Source: an uncultured bacterium
GTDB taxonomy: Bacteria > Cyanobacteriota > Vampirovibrionia > Gastranaerophilales > Gastranaerophilaceae
Length of the DNA: 43,912 bases
Assembly: GCA_902783125.1 (NCBI GenBank)
Contig: CACZPS010000180.1
Span: forward strand, 1 to 43,912
Direction: 5' to 3'
Shown: positions 13,401-28,400 of the stretch, piece after piece
Layout of the letters: every line of letters begins with the position of its first letter
Position numbering within the stretch: the first letter of the stretch is position 1
The notes under the pieces: model-generated
What the model was told of the DNA's origin: nothing
What the model saw: the letters and a program-made list of their open reading frames with translations, nothing else
The model's database searches: none
Made by a program: the position numbers and the translations under genes

Positions 13401-16400
13401 TAATTATCATATTGTTATTGACTCAATTAATATATTAAACGATGTGTCTGGTAATACAGGGACATTCATTCCGGTTGAGGCTATAGTTGCAAATTCTGTT
13501 TTAAAAGATGTGTTTATGCTTAATCCGTCAGAGTTTCATGTTAACGGGATTGAGGATTATGTAAATTATCTTGTAACTTATTCTACATTAACCGGAAGAT
13601 TAACATTTAACGCAGGTGATTTATATACGGCTGTTCATTCCAGAGCAAATCAACGTTTGTATAAACGTGTTTCCGATGAAACACTTGTTCGTAATTTGAC
13701 AATAATGCAAGGTCAAAATGCCGAGTTAACGGTTGATGCTAATAATTATGCAATAAATGGCGAGAATTTTGGCGGAATTACAACTCAATCAGGTCAAACT
13801 TTGAATATAAATAATGTTGGTTCATTAAATCAAGACGGTTCAATTGCTAAGTCTTGGAACTCAATGTTGTCAACTCAAGGCGGAGTAGTTTATAACGTAG
13901 CAGGTGCTAATCTAAATATTAATGACTCTGTATTTAATAACAATAAATCTCAAAGAGGCGGGGTATTCTATAACTCAGGCACGATGTCCGTAAAAACTTC
14001 TTATTTTGATTCAAACGAAGCAGTATCACCGGTTGATGCTGCAGGCGGTGTGATTGTAAATTATAATGATGCGATTATTTCTGAAATAACTGATTCGACT
14101 TTTTCTCATAATATAGCGGAAAAAGATGGAGAATCGTCTTTAGGTGGTGCAATATATAACGAAGGAATTGTTTCAAGTATAGCAGGGTCAACTTTCTCAG
14201 ACAATGAAGCAAAAGTTGGCGGTGCAATTTATAATGCAGGAACCGGTGAATTTACTTCAATTTCTTCATCTGCCTTTCGTGGTAATAAATCATCGGATTA
14301 TGGCGGAGCTGTTGTCAACAATGGTTCTATGACTTTCTCTGGTTCAATATTTGAAAATAATATTGCAACAGGTAATGGCGGTGCTGTTTATAATACAGGA
14401 ACTCTTACCGTAAAAGAAACATCGAGCTTTACTTCTAACAGTGGTGCAAGTGGTGGAGCTATTTATAATACGGGTAATGCAACCGTTTCGAATTTAACCT
14501 TTGATGGTAATGTAGCAAGCGCAAACGGTGGTGCAATCTATAATACTTATACATTAACAGTTTCTAATGCTAATTTCGCAAATAACTCAGCAGTTCTCGG
14601 TGGCGCAGTTTATAATACGGCAACGGCAACCTTTACAGATTCAATATTTACCGGTAATACCGCGTCTGATGGCTACGGTTCTGCAATATATGCTGAAAGT
14701 TCTGCTACAACAAATATTGTTGCTAATAATATTGATGTGATTATTGACAGTTCTATTTATAATACCGGGGTTTTGAATCTTAATTCCGAATCTGCAAGAA
14801 TTATTGACTTGGAAAGTATTAATAGACTTACATCTGATACATCAGGTATTACAAACTTTAATGGCTCAGGTTCTTATAGCATCAGCGGTAATATTAATCA
14901 GAAAGAGTTTAATGTTAACGTCGGAACTGTAAATATTGCAGATACTACTAATTTCAAAATTACTGATGGTGCTGTTAATAAAGGTACAATTAACTTTGCA
15001 TCAGGGGATTTGACATCTGATATCTCAGGTGTTGGCGGGACTGTTCAACTTAAAAATATTGGCGCAACAGAATCAAATACCGGCGTAACAATCAATTCAG
15101 TGATTTCTCAAAATAATCTTGTATTTGTGTCAGGTTCTCAAAAATTAGGCGCAAACGGTCATTTGAATAACTTGGCATCATTCATTTTTAAGGATGGCCC
15201 TAATTCGACATTAAAATCTGATAATCCGTCCTTTTCATCATTAAACGGTAAACTTGATGAAATGACTCTTGGTAATGTTTTGATAGAAAAAGATATGACT
15301 TGGAAACTTGATACTAATCTTGCGACACAAGTTGCTGATACAATTACGGGTTCTATTACGTCCGGTTCAAAGAATATTGTTATTACTGATATCACAATTC
15401 TTGCTGATGCTATTCAGGAACCAAGTGCTTCAACTATTACTACATTAGAAAATATGCCGTTTGTAGTTGATGTTGCTTATGGGACAGTTGGCGCTGTTAT
15501 TAAACTTGCTGACAGAACAGAATTTTTAGTCGATGGCAAAGATCCTGTTAAGAGTTATATTGTTGCATATACTTATGATGACTCAACAGCAGGTTCTGAA
15601 GTCGGGAAACTTCATTTCGGCTATGGAGATTTATATTCAGTAATTCACTTAACCGCTCCTCAAAGAACTTATGATCTGAGAAAAGATGAAAATTTGTGGC
15701 GAAATCTTAATACCGATGAAGGCGTTGGTATGGAAGGTAATAATGCGACCTTAACAATTAACGGTCATAACTTTAATGTCAATGGCAACAACAAATCAGG
15801 GTTTATTGTATATTCTGGTCAAACTCTTAATATTAACAACGTAGGGTTATTAAACACTGACGGCTCTGTTAATAGTTCTTGGAACGGTATGAGCGGGGAT
15901 TATGTTGTTAATAGTGAAGGGACTTTGAATATCAGCGATTCTGTATTTGTAAATAATAATTCTGCTTTTGTTATTGAAGCATCAGGTAATACTGATATTA
16001 AAAATACTGTATTATCCGGTAATAATGGTGCAATTAAAAATAGCGGAATCTTGGCGATTTCGGATTCTAAGATAAGTAATGGTAGTGGTTCGGGCATTGT
16101 TAACTCAAACAATGCTGAATTAGATAATGTTGTTATTTCCGGAAATATTGCAGATGCTAATGCTGTTATATTTAATACAAAAGATTTGACAATTAATAAA
16201 TCATTAGTATCAGACAATATAGGCTCTATTGGTGGGATACAATCCAGTGATACTTTGATTATTACTGACACTGATTTCTCTGGAAATACGGGGTCATTAG
16301 CAGGTGCTATTTATAACACAGGAACTACAACTGTTATTGCCTCAACTCAAAATGTTGAATTTACCGGTAATTATGTTGGGGCTGAAACAAACTTGAATGA

Positions 16401-19400
16401 TATTTATAACAGTTCTGTATTGAATTTGAATGCAATGGCATTTGATACCGGTAATTATTCAATAACCTTCTCCGGAACAATTATTGATAACTCGACTCCG
16501 TCAGGTGTATTGAATATTAACAAGACTGTCGATTATGAAGGGGTTGTTAACTTTAACAATACTGTCACCCAAAGATTAATATCTATTGATAATGGTGTTG
16601 TGAACTTCGCAGATCCTGATTTCATAAAAGCCGCAAGCAGATTATCAAATAATGCGGAATTGAATATCTATGGTTCCGGTGATATGACATCTGTGATTGA
16701 TGGTTATGGTACAACATATATTCGAAATGCCTCAAGTAGTTTGGTAGATGCTGATGTAAATACGACGGCAGCAATCGAGCAATATAGAGTTGTTGTTGAA
16801 GATAACGCAAAACTTCAATCCAATGCAACAATTGCCGCAAAAATGGAAAATGCCGGTGTTTTAGACAACAATGCTGATTTAGTAGGAACATTAATCAATA
16901 CCGGATCTGCATATTCAAATGCAACAAATCTAAAAGGCAGAGTTGCTAACACCGGTGATTTAGAACTTGAAGGCGGCGAATTGTCGCAGATTATTTCAAC
17001 ATCATTGACTTCACTTGGTTATGATAATGGTAATATTGTTGTATCAGGAGATTTATCGGTTGTTACTGATGGTTCAATCTATCAAAATAATGTTAAAGTT
17101 ACCAGTGGTGTAACGCTTACAAATGGACAAACTATATATGTTAATAACACACTTGATAATCAAGGTACAATTACTAATAATAATGAACTCAGATTGTTTG
17201 GTATAACAAATTTGGGTGATATAAATGGAAATGGTACATTGTATGGTGAAGATTCTGCTAAGTTAATTTTACAAGAGGGCAAAACTCTTACTCAAAAATC
17301 GGTTTATAACAAAGGTGAAATTAACTTCCTTGCTACAAACTTTACTACAACAGAAAGTATTTATAACCAAGGTACTTTAAATATCTCAGGCGGAATTTCT
17401 GCATCTAATATTGGAAACTATGGTGCAAATAGTGGTGTTACTAATTTGTTAGAAAATTATAATTTACAACATAATATTTCAGGCCAAACTGTTAACTTAA
17501 CAAATGCTAAGACATTGACTGTTCTTTCTGATGAAAGTGGTGCATCTCTTGGTCATATACACACAGATGCGTTTACGACGACAACTGGTTCTGATTCAAG
17601 AGATACAAGACTTGATACTTTGAATAATGTTGTTGGTCAAACATTAGATTCTGTATATCTTGGAAATGTTACTCTGAATTCTAACCTGTATTGGTCAACT
17701 GATGTTAACTTAGAAACTCTGTTAGGAGATACGATTGAAGGAACTTGGGTTAATACGGATTCGGCTAACCGTATAATTATTGATACTATTCACGTTATTG
17801 CAGATCCTACGGCGGATACTCCGTTTACTGTTCTGGTCGCAAAAGGTTCGATAAAAGAGGCTGTTACATTAGATAATACTTGGGTTGATCCGGTAACTGG
17901 CGAAATTGTAGCAGGCAGATTGAATGTTATCGGTGCTGATAACAGAGCGGATAGAAATTTTTACGTTACATATTCCACAACTACAGGTAGATTAGAATTT
18001 AATTATGGTCATTTGTATACTGCGGTTCACTTGACATCTGAACAAAGACATTATAATCTTGGAAACCATGAAATTGTTGATTCATCTACAATTTCACACT
18101 TAACCGATAAAACACAGCTCGGTATTATGGAAGGTACAAATTCTTCCTTAACAATCAACGGTGGTAATTTGGGAATTATAAGTGATTCCAAAAAGGGTAT
18201 TACAATTAGCCCTAACGCTCCAGAATCCGGTAAAACATCAGGTAAAACACTTATATCAAATGAAGTTGGTAATGCAACGGTTAATAAAGATTCTGACGGT
18301 TTTGTAGCTACAGAAAACGGTGTTGTTGTTGAACAGATTGATGTAAAAGTCGCAGGGGTATTAAAAACTGTTGATAATGCTTGGACAGGATTTAAAAACG
18401 GGGTGTTGCTCGGCAAAGAGGACTCTACTATCGAAATCAACAAGTCAGTTGTTTCTAATAACATAACATCAACATCTGAAAGTAATATTGATAGTGTAAA
18501 CGGTATATTGAAGGTAACGGATTCAATATTTGCATATAATACTAATACTAATATTGAAAATGGCGGTGGTGCAATCTATACATCTTCAAATACCGCTGTT
18601 TCAGGTTCAACCTTCTATAATAACTCTGCAAGTTATAATGGTGGTGCAATAGTTAATGAAACAACAACCGGAATTTTAACATTGACCGATTCTGCATTTA
18701 CTTTAAATACGTCGGGTAATTTAGGTGGTGCAATTTACAACTCTGGGATAATAGAAAAAATTGAAAATGGCAGGTTCTTAAGTAACTCTGCTAAACAGGG
18801 CGGTGCGTTGTATAGTATTGGAACAGTAAATGAACTTGCAAGTCTAAAGTTTAAAAATAACCGCTCAACTGAAGCTGCCGGAGGGGCATTGTATCTTGCT
18901 AATAGTTCTAATTCTATAAGTGCATCTGATTTATCATTTATTTCAAATGTAGCGAGTGGCGCAGGCGGGGCTATTTACACTGAGAGTGGTTTATCTGTTT
19001 TAAATTCTATTTTCTCTGCAAATAAAGCGGGAACGGACGGCGGGGCAATTTCTACTGTCGGGGTATTAACAGTTAGCGGTTCAGAGTTTAATGGAAATGA
19101 ATCAACACAAAATGGGGGAGCTGTTTCTTCATCAGCTAATGCTTTAACGATTATTGATACTGATTTTATATCAAATATTTCGGGTAAATCTGGTGGTGCA
19201 ATTTATTCTACCAGCGCAAATATCAATATTTACGGAACAACAAATAAAATTAATTTTAAAGGTAATTCTGCATCAGAAAATGGCGGAGCATTAGCACTTT
19301 CAGGTGCTGCGATTGCTAATCAAATTAATAATGCCGTATTTGAATCTAATTCTGCATTATCTGGCGGAGCATTATATATTGATGAAAATGCTCAAGCTGT

Positions 19401-22400
19401 CATTTCTGATTCCGAATTCAAATCAAATTCAGTAACAACTAATGGTGGTGCGATTTATAATTTGGGTACGGTTAGTTTAACGGATACTAATTTTATTTCC
19501 AATGAAGCAGGAATAGAGGGTGGAGCATTATGGAACTCAGGGACAGCTAATATTGTTGCTCAAAATGAAAATATAGTATTTTCTGAAAACAAAGCAAATA
19601 ATCTTCTTCATGACATTCATAATATAGGCATTGTAAATATGACTGTTGCGTCTGATAAAAAAATATCATTTACAGGGATAATCGATGATGTTGCTGATTA
19701 TTCTATTCCTGATACAACAGAGGCAATGTCAACGGCTTGGAATGAGAATGCAGGAGTAATGAATGTTAGCGGATTAGGTGTGGTTGATTTTGGAAATATT
19801 CTTTCTCAAAAATCTTTAACAATATCTGATTCAACCGTAAATATAAGTGCAGATAATTTAAGAATTACACGTGTTGTTGATATCGCTGATGTTAATAATC
19901 CGATTAAGGATGGGTATAATGTATTGAATGACGGGCTTCTTAATCTTTCAAGCGGAACATTAAATTCAAATATAAAAACAACTTCATTGAGAGGTATTGA
20001 TGCAACAGTAGGTGTTGTTAAATTTAACGGTGATGTTGTTGTAAATTCGTTCATTTATAATAATAAGTTAATTTTAAATGATGGTGTGACTGCCTCGCTT
20101 TTAGCGTATGATGAGAATTTAAGTGTTGGTGCAAATCTAAAACTCGGCTCTTTTGAATCAGGTGTTGATAGTGCATTAATATCTCAGAATGATGCTATTG
20201 ATAATATTATCCTTGGTGATGTTAGTCTAAAAGGAAATCTTGTTTGGAATATCGATGTTGATATGCAATCTAAAATTGCTGATAGTATTTCAAGTACAAA
20301 TAATGTTTCTGTGATTGATGAAGATAATACGAAAATAGTTATTAATAGTATTATAATAACTGCGGATGCGGTTGATAATTTGCCAATTATGATTGCAATT
20401 GCAACCGGAAAAGTAAAAGATTATATTTCTCTTAATTTATCAAGAGTTATTGGTAAGAATTTGATAAATAATTATATTGTTTCATATTTAAATAGCGATA
20501 AAGGTTATTTAAATTTTGCATACGGTGATTTATATACTGTTGTACATATGGCTATCACCCCACGTTCATATAATATGGTTGGTGATGAGAATGTTGCAAG
20601 GAATCTTGAAACAATGGAATTAGACGGTTCTGAAATGACGATTAATGGTAACAATTATGATATCATCGGGAACAGACACTCAGGAATAACTATAAAAGAC
20701 GGTCAAATCTTGAATGTAAATGATGTGGATTCTTACAGAGATTTTACTTCTGCTTTGGTAAATAATGGAACGTTAAATATTAAAGATTCAAATTTCGAGC
20801 AGAATTCATCATCTGATATAGAAAATTCAAATGAATTGAATTTATACGGTTCTGTTTCGATTGAAAAACTATCCGGTACAAATGGTACAACTAATATTAA
20901 ATCATACATTGATAGTGATAACGTTGAACGTTTTGCAAATGTTGTATTTAAAGAGGGTGGTTCTGTTGTTCAAAACATTATTAATGTAAACTCAGGTAAT
21001 GAAGTGACAAACAGTGGCACATTATTTGTTTCAAATGTGAACAATTTAGGGACTATTTCTAATTTTGAATCATTTACCTCTGTTTTAGATAATGACAATA
21101 TATTTAACAACGCAGGTGAATTGATTCTTAATGCAGGTTCAGAAAATAGCGGAGAAATTAATGGCATCGGAACAATGACAATTAATGGGGCTGTTTCTAA
21201 TAGCGGAGCAATATCTCAATCTTCAATTGAAGTATTGGCTGATAATACATTGATAAATACAGGATTAATTGTATCGGATTTAAATGTTAATACAAATGCT
21301 ATTGTGACTAATAATGCCAATGATACCAATAAATATTTAGAAATTATAAATGGTGAGAACCTTGGTACAATCGACGGTTCAGGTTTGACAAAGATTAGCG
21401 GTGAATTTGTTAATGAAAATGTTATCGGTGTTGCTGATTTGGATTCTACAGGAACGGGAACCGTTCAGGTAACTTCAACGGGCAACTTCACTAATGATAA
21501 TACAGTAAATGTTGATACATTCACTAATGAAGGTACGTTATTAAATAATGATACCATCAAAGCTGTAACCTTTAATAATGCAAACGGTACGACTTTAGAA
21601 GCTGTAAACAAAGGTGTAATAACAGCAGATAGTTTCAATAACAGTGGAAACTTCATTAATGAAAAATCTGTTAATGCAACAACATTTAATAACAGCGGAA
21701 TTTTTGATAATGATTATTCAGAGTCTGTCATAACAGCGACAAATATCTATAACTTGTCCAATGGTAGTTTAACATCTGATGCATCAAAATTACGGGCTAC
21801 TAATGCTAATAATGAGATATTAAATGCAGGTATAATAAATTTAACCGGCGGTAATATGTATAGTGCTATTAATAACTATAATAATATCGATGGTACAGTT
21901 AATATTAATGGTAATGTTAATATTACAAAAGTTATTAAAAATAATACTGTTAATGTAAATGACGGGGTTTCTTATTTGGCAGGTGCCGGTAATATATCAA
22001 GCGCTCAAAAACTTGTTGCAGGTGGTGGGGTGTTGTCATTTATTGATAATGATTTCAAATCTTATGCCCTGGGTGATGTTGATTTATCTAATGCAGACTT
22101 GGGAATTGAAATTGATACAAACCTTCATGGGGTTGATGGTAAATACTTAGATCAAATATCTGCGACATCTGTTTCCGGTGATAATAATATTGTATTTAAT
22201 AAGATAATTATTCGTGATAATCCAGAGAATATAATACCGCTTTATTTAACATTTACTATTGGTGATTTGATTAATAAAGTTGCTATGGGTGATAATGTCC
22301 AAATTGTTACAACTGAAAATGTTACTGAAAATTATTATGTTCAGTATATAAGAAGTGAAGATGCCGTAAAAGTAAACGATGAAATCGATCATAGAGGAAG

Positions 22401-25400
22401 AGAAGGTACATTGTATTTTAGAATAATGAAATTACAAGATGTTATTCCTCTTGAAACAAGAAGAAAAGCGTATGTCATTCAAGCATACGATTCTGAATCC
22501 GATAGTTACAAAGATGAAATTGTCAACACAACAGATTATGCTGCATCAGATAATGTGCTTGTGCTAGATGGTGATACATTAGCTGTTACCTCAGTTCATA
22601 ATACATCTATAATTTCAAAAATAGGTGACGATGACGGCAGACATACTATGAAGGTAGGCAGAAATGATCAAGTTTTGAGTTTCACTAATGTTAAAAATAT
22701 AACTGGTTTTAAAAATGCAATTGATAATACAGTCGGAGGAACTGTTAATGTAACCGGTGGTGTCGATGATTCTCATGCAACCGTATTTGTGAATAACAGT
22801 AATAAAGATATTATAAATGATAACAATGGTATATTGAATTTATACAGATATGTTACATTAAATACTTTAGAAGGCTCCGGTACTACCAATATCAAAAAGA
22901 CGGTTGATATGGTTGGAGCAAATGTAACGTTTGCATTGGGCGGTTCAATAGCTCAACAAGATTTATCGATAGATAAAGACAGTAAGTTAACAAACCTTGC
23001 AACTGCTGTTATTTCTGACACGTTTGATAATAAAGGCGTTTTTGATAATCAAGGTAATATGACTGCTGTTAAATTTGATAACAAAGGAATTGTCACTAAT
23101 TCAGGGGTATTAGAAGTTGATAATTTAATTAACTATAAAGATTCTATGTTGACAAACAATGCTGACGCAGAACTTGTCGGAACCGGAAGTGAGTCTATAT
23201 TTACTAACCGTTCTGTAATAGGCAATTATGGAAATATTTCAATAAATATTATTAATGAGAATGTCGATAATATCGTATATAACTACGAAAATGGTGAAAT
23301 TTCAGGAACGATTAATAATACAGGTATTATTAATAATGAAGGATATATTACGGGTGATGTAACAAATAAACCTACAGGTGTGGTTACAACTTCTGCAAGT
23401 AATATTGCTAATGTTGCAAATGCGGGTGTCGTAAACTTTGGCACAGGAGAGTATAAGAATACGTTGTCAGGCGCCGGCACTTTAAATATTAGAGGAATAG
23501 TGTCAAATATCGGTGAAATCACTCAAGGTATTACTGACATTGACGAATCGTCACAATTTACAACCGTCGGAACTAATATTAAGTCTGATATTGTGAATGA
23601 AGGGATATTGAATTTCATTGGCGGTGCGTATGGTGCATATAATGTAACAGGTAACGGGGTTTTGAATGTTACTGATGATAATGGTTCTAATGCTGGTAAT
23701 ATTACACAAAATAAATTTGTGTTGGGTGATGGTTATACATTTACTTCAACAGGTACAATTACATTAAATGATATCGTCGAAAATCAAGTAATAGATGACT
23801 CCGGTGAGATAAGAATTATTACAACGGTTATTTCTAAAGCAGTTTTGTCTAATGGCGGAGAAATTGTTAATAATGGTACTATTACTCTTAATGGTTCTGA
23901 TATGACAATAGAAAATGTTATATCGGGTAGTGGAAATTTTGTTAATAACGGCAAATTGGTTAATAACGGTAAAATTACTCAAAGCTCAATAAGTAATACA
24001 GGAACATTAACGTCTGATGTAAGTAATTTGGATTCGCCTGTTCTAAATACAGGAACTTTGAACATATCAGGTGTAAATACTGTTAATTCAATTTCAGGCG
24101 TTGGCGGATTGTTGAATATAACAAATGTTTCAGGTTCAGTGCTTAATGTAAATAATTTGATTCGTGAAAATAGAGTTGTATTAGATAGTGATATTAAGTT
24201 AGCAAGAACAGGAAGTTTATCTTTATCCGGTTTGACAGTTAATTCAACAGGTGGGGCTGAAGATATTAAATTAGATACACAAAATGAAATTGTCGATTCA
24301 ATGGTGTTTGGGAATACTGTAATTGACAGAGATATTATATGGTCTATTGATGCTGATCTTGCAACAAAGACAGCAGATAATATAAGCGGGACTTTGGTAT
24401 ATTCTCAGGATAATGAGGGTAATCCGATTGAACCTCACAGTATTATTATTGATAAGATAAATGTTTTAACTGATTCAATTGATGATATGCCGTTTGAAGT
24501 TTCAGTAGCAACAGGCACAATTATGTCAGTAGTAAAATTAGACCATGATAATTTTAAAGCTGAAGGTAAAGACCCTCTGAGGAGTTATATTGTTACTTAT
24601 GCTAATACAACAGGTAATTTAACCTTCTTCTATGGTGATTTATATACTTCGGTACATCTAACAGCAAGTGACAGACACTACGATATGGCAAAAAATGAAA
24701 TAGTCAGACGAGATTTGACTGATATGCAAGGTGATAATGCGACATTAGCTGTTAACGGCGGCGGATATAAAGTTGAAGGTAATGGTTTTGGCGGTATTTC
24801 AGTTCAGTCAGGTCAAACTTTAAAGATGTCTAATATATCTTCTTACGAAGGATTTTCATCTGAGGAGTATCCATACGCATTATTAAATGCGGGTACGCTT
24901 GATATAACAGATGTTGCGTTTGTTGATAATACTACAGATATTGTTAATAATAATATATTAAATTTTTATGGTACAAATTCCTTCAACAAAGTTGTAACAG
25001 ATCCTGATGAAAACAGTGTTATGAACATTGGCTCAGGTGAAGCATCTGCAGATGTGACTTTAAATGCGGACGGTAGTTTAATTCAAAGAGATATTAATAT
25101 TGCTAATGGAAGTGCTTTGAAAATTAGTGATAGCGCAAATCTTAAAGCTATTACTTTAAATAATGCCGGCGATATTATATCAAGTGGTAAAATGATCGGT
25201 GAATTGATTAACACAGGTGTTGTAACACTAAATAATAATTCCGATACATCAGGTTTAATAAATAATAATATCGTTTATGCTAAAGGTTCTATTGACATAG
25301 ATATGACAAATAATGATAATCTTATTATTAACGGAGATGTTATTATCGGTAAATCTGATAATATAAGTAAAATATTCGGTAACGGAGTAATTTCAATAAG

Positions 25401-28400
25401 TTCCGATGTTGATTTAGTTGATTTTACTTATGCGGAATTGGGTGAAAATACATATAATCACACAAATGGAGAATTAGTTTTTGGAGAAAATACCTTCTCT
25501 CAAATTTCTAATTTGAATTTAACCGGCGGAAATATAAACCTTGCTGATGATAATCCGGGAAAAGAATATTTGATTAATAAATTGACATTGTCTAATAATA
25601 CAGATGTCGCAATAGATGTTGATTTAGAGTCGCAAAAAGCCGATAAATTTATTGTTGATAATGAATCTGTCGGGGTAATGTATTTGACACAATTAAGAGG
25701 TTTGAGTAAGGAATCGATAACAAAAGATACTGATGGAATTCATTTAAATATTGTTGAAAATCGTGGAAATTCAGAAGTATATATTGATATTGATAGAGAT
25801 ATTTTAGATAATTTAAATACGGACATAACTCTTGAATCTTATCAAAACGCGCAAGGGATTTATGAAGTCAAAGACACTGACTTTATCGGAACACTTGGCG
25901 TTGCTCTTGATGCGGAAGAAAATGCAACAGGCATTATTATCGGTCGCACAAAAACTCTAAAAACTTTGTATGAAATAAATATTTCCGATTTAAGCCCAAG
26001 AAAGTACGTATTCTCGTCAGCTAATGAAACAATTATTCAGGATGATGTGGATTATAATGAAACAGGTTTAGGTAAATTTTCTGTCGTTGGACAATCAGAA
26101 ACAAGCAGTATTATTGAATTACTGGATTCAATAAATGATTCTGTGAAACATAAAGGTTTTGAATTATCTAAGTTTGGTTCCGAATTAAACCTTAGTGATA
26201 TTACTATTAGAAACGGCTCAACGGCATTAGCTTTAAGTGCTGATAATAGTGTTGTTAGTTTGTCGGGCATTAAATTTGATAATAATATGGTTGCAATTTT
26301 CCTTGATAACAATGGTGCAAATGCAAGTTTGAATAATGTTATAATTTCAAATGGCGGAACAGGTATTAATGTTAATAAATCAGAAGCCGTTGCTAATATT
26401 GTTGGCGGATCATTCATTGATAATGATAGAGCAATAATAAATAGCGGTTCTATTCAATTAAGTGGGGTCGAAATTGTTGAAGGTAATAATACGCATGCAA
26501 ATAGTGTTATCAATAGCGGTTCTTTAAATATTATAAATTCAACAATTAAATCATTGATAACTAATAATTCAATTGCACAAATTTCATCAAGCGGGATTAA
26601 CGACATATCAGAAATCTCAAATTTCGGTGATATAGTATTAAGTGGCTCTAATTCGGTTGATAAGTTAACTAATGAATCTGCAACATCTTCTGTTAAAGGT
26701 AGGAATAGTACTTCAATTAATGATTTTGTCAATTATGGTGAAGCAGAATTTGCTAATACTACTTCAATAAGTGTTTTAGGTAATTATTCTGTGATTTCTG
26801 CTGACGGAGATACTGAAATTGGCAATTTAAATAATTATTTAGGTACATTTACGGCTGCAGGAAATACAACTGTAACAACTGTTTATAATACAGGTATTAT
26901 AAACTTAAACGGGGTAGATACAATGAATGGAGCTATTAGCGGCTCCGGAACTTTGAATTTGTCACAATCTAATACCTTGGCAGGTAGTATCGTTAATGAA
27001 CAGGCAATATATCTTCAAGATAATTCTGTCCTGAATGTAAATGGGACAGATGCTGTGCTTAATCTTAATGATAACGATATGTGGAAAGGGGATATCTCGC
27101 TTGCTTCAGGTACTATTAATTATTCCGCATTAAAAGATGAGTCACGGAATGGCAAATTAACAGCTGTTGGTGGAAATCTGAATATTAACAACGGAATTTT
27201 AACTATTGCAGACAATAGTATTATCAATTCAGATGTTGTGACAAATATTTCAGGTGAATCATTAGTTTCGATTCTGGGCGGTACAGCTGATATCAATTCT
27301 GGCGATACTTGGACAGGCAAAATAATAATGTCGAATGGTACATTAACATATAATGATTTAGATATTAATGGAATACTTCAAGCTGCAAATGGTAACTTAA
27401 ATATTCAATCAGGTATTTTAAGTTTAGATGTTGAGTCAAATATTGATGATGATGTTGTGATAAGTCTTAATTCCGCTGCTGAATTGAATCTGAAAGGCGG
27501 CAGATTAAACATTAATGGAAATGATACTTTACTATCAACAATAGTTGCGCAAGAAGGGATATTGAATGTGTCTGACACTACGGTTAAACCTGATACATTT
27601 AATGTTCAAGATAATTCTAAAGTTAATCTAAATTTTGCAAATGTTGTTGTTAATTTAATAGATTCAAACTATCAGGATATGAACTTTGGAAAACTTAATG
27701 TTACGGAAAATTCAGAATTTAGACTGGATTTAAAACAAGGAAATTCTCCAAATGTTGATAAATTGAATGTTTATAACAGTAATGGGGTTATCCGTATAAC
27801 TGAACTTAATCTGACAGCAAATGATGGAAAACCTTTATATAACTACTCATCAACACCGGAAGAATATAAAGTTCTTTATAAGTCGGGAGATGATAATAAT
27901 ATCGTTTTATTGCTGGATTTGGCTGATAATAATCAAGGTTTTGATAAAGATTGGAATGTTGATGATTATATCAAGACTGATGCTGATGGTGTCCAAAAAT
28001 ACATTATTTACTCAGCAAACTATGGTGAATCGGAAAAATATACCTTCTTAGGTAAAACATCAATGTGGCTTAATGATGCAAAAGATACTATAATGGTAGG
28101 TGTTTTAAATAATTCTGACAGAAGAATGAACTTGCATGAAACAAATATATTTGTTTCTCCAAGTATTGCGCGTGTATACGAGTTTAGTAATGAAGGTGTT
28201 GTTCAGGAAAAGATTGATTTAGGTGAAACAGGAGCCGGCGATTTTACTGTACGCGGGGCATCTGATTCAGCATCAAGGAATGTAATAGATTTATCAAATG
28301 GTGGTTCTGGGGATGAAGTCGTTAGATATTCCGGCTTTGACTTGGAAAATCAAACATCTTTAGCCTTGAATAATATAACTATACAGAATGGTTCAATTGC

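Noticed and set aside
19657-19663. Homopolymer run that could cause phase variation
   Set aside because: Seven A residues is the longest run I noticed, in an AT-rich gene. It encodes Lys-Lys in frame and is too short to suggest a dedicated slippage switch.
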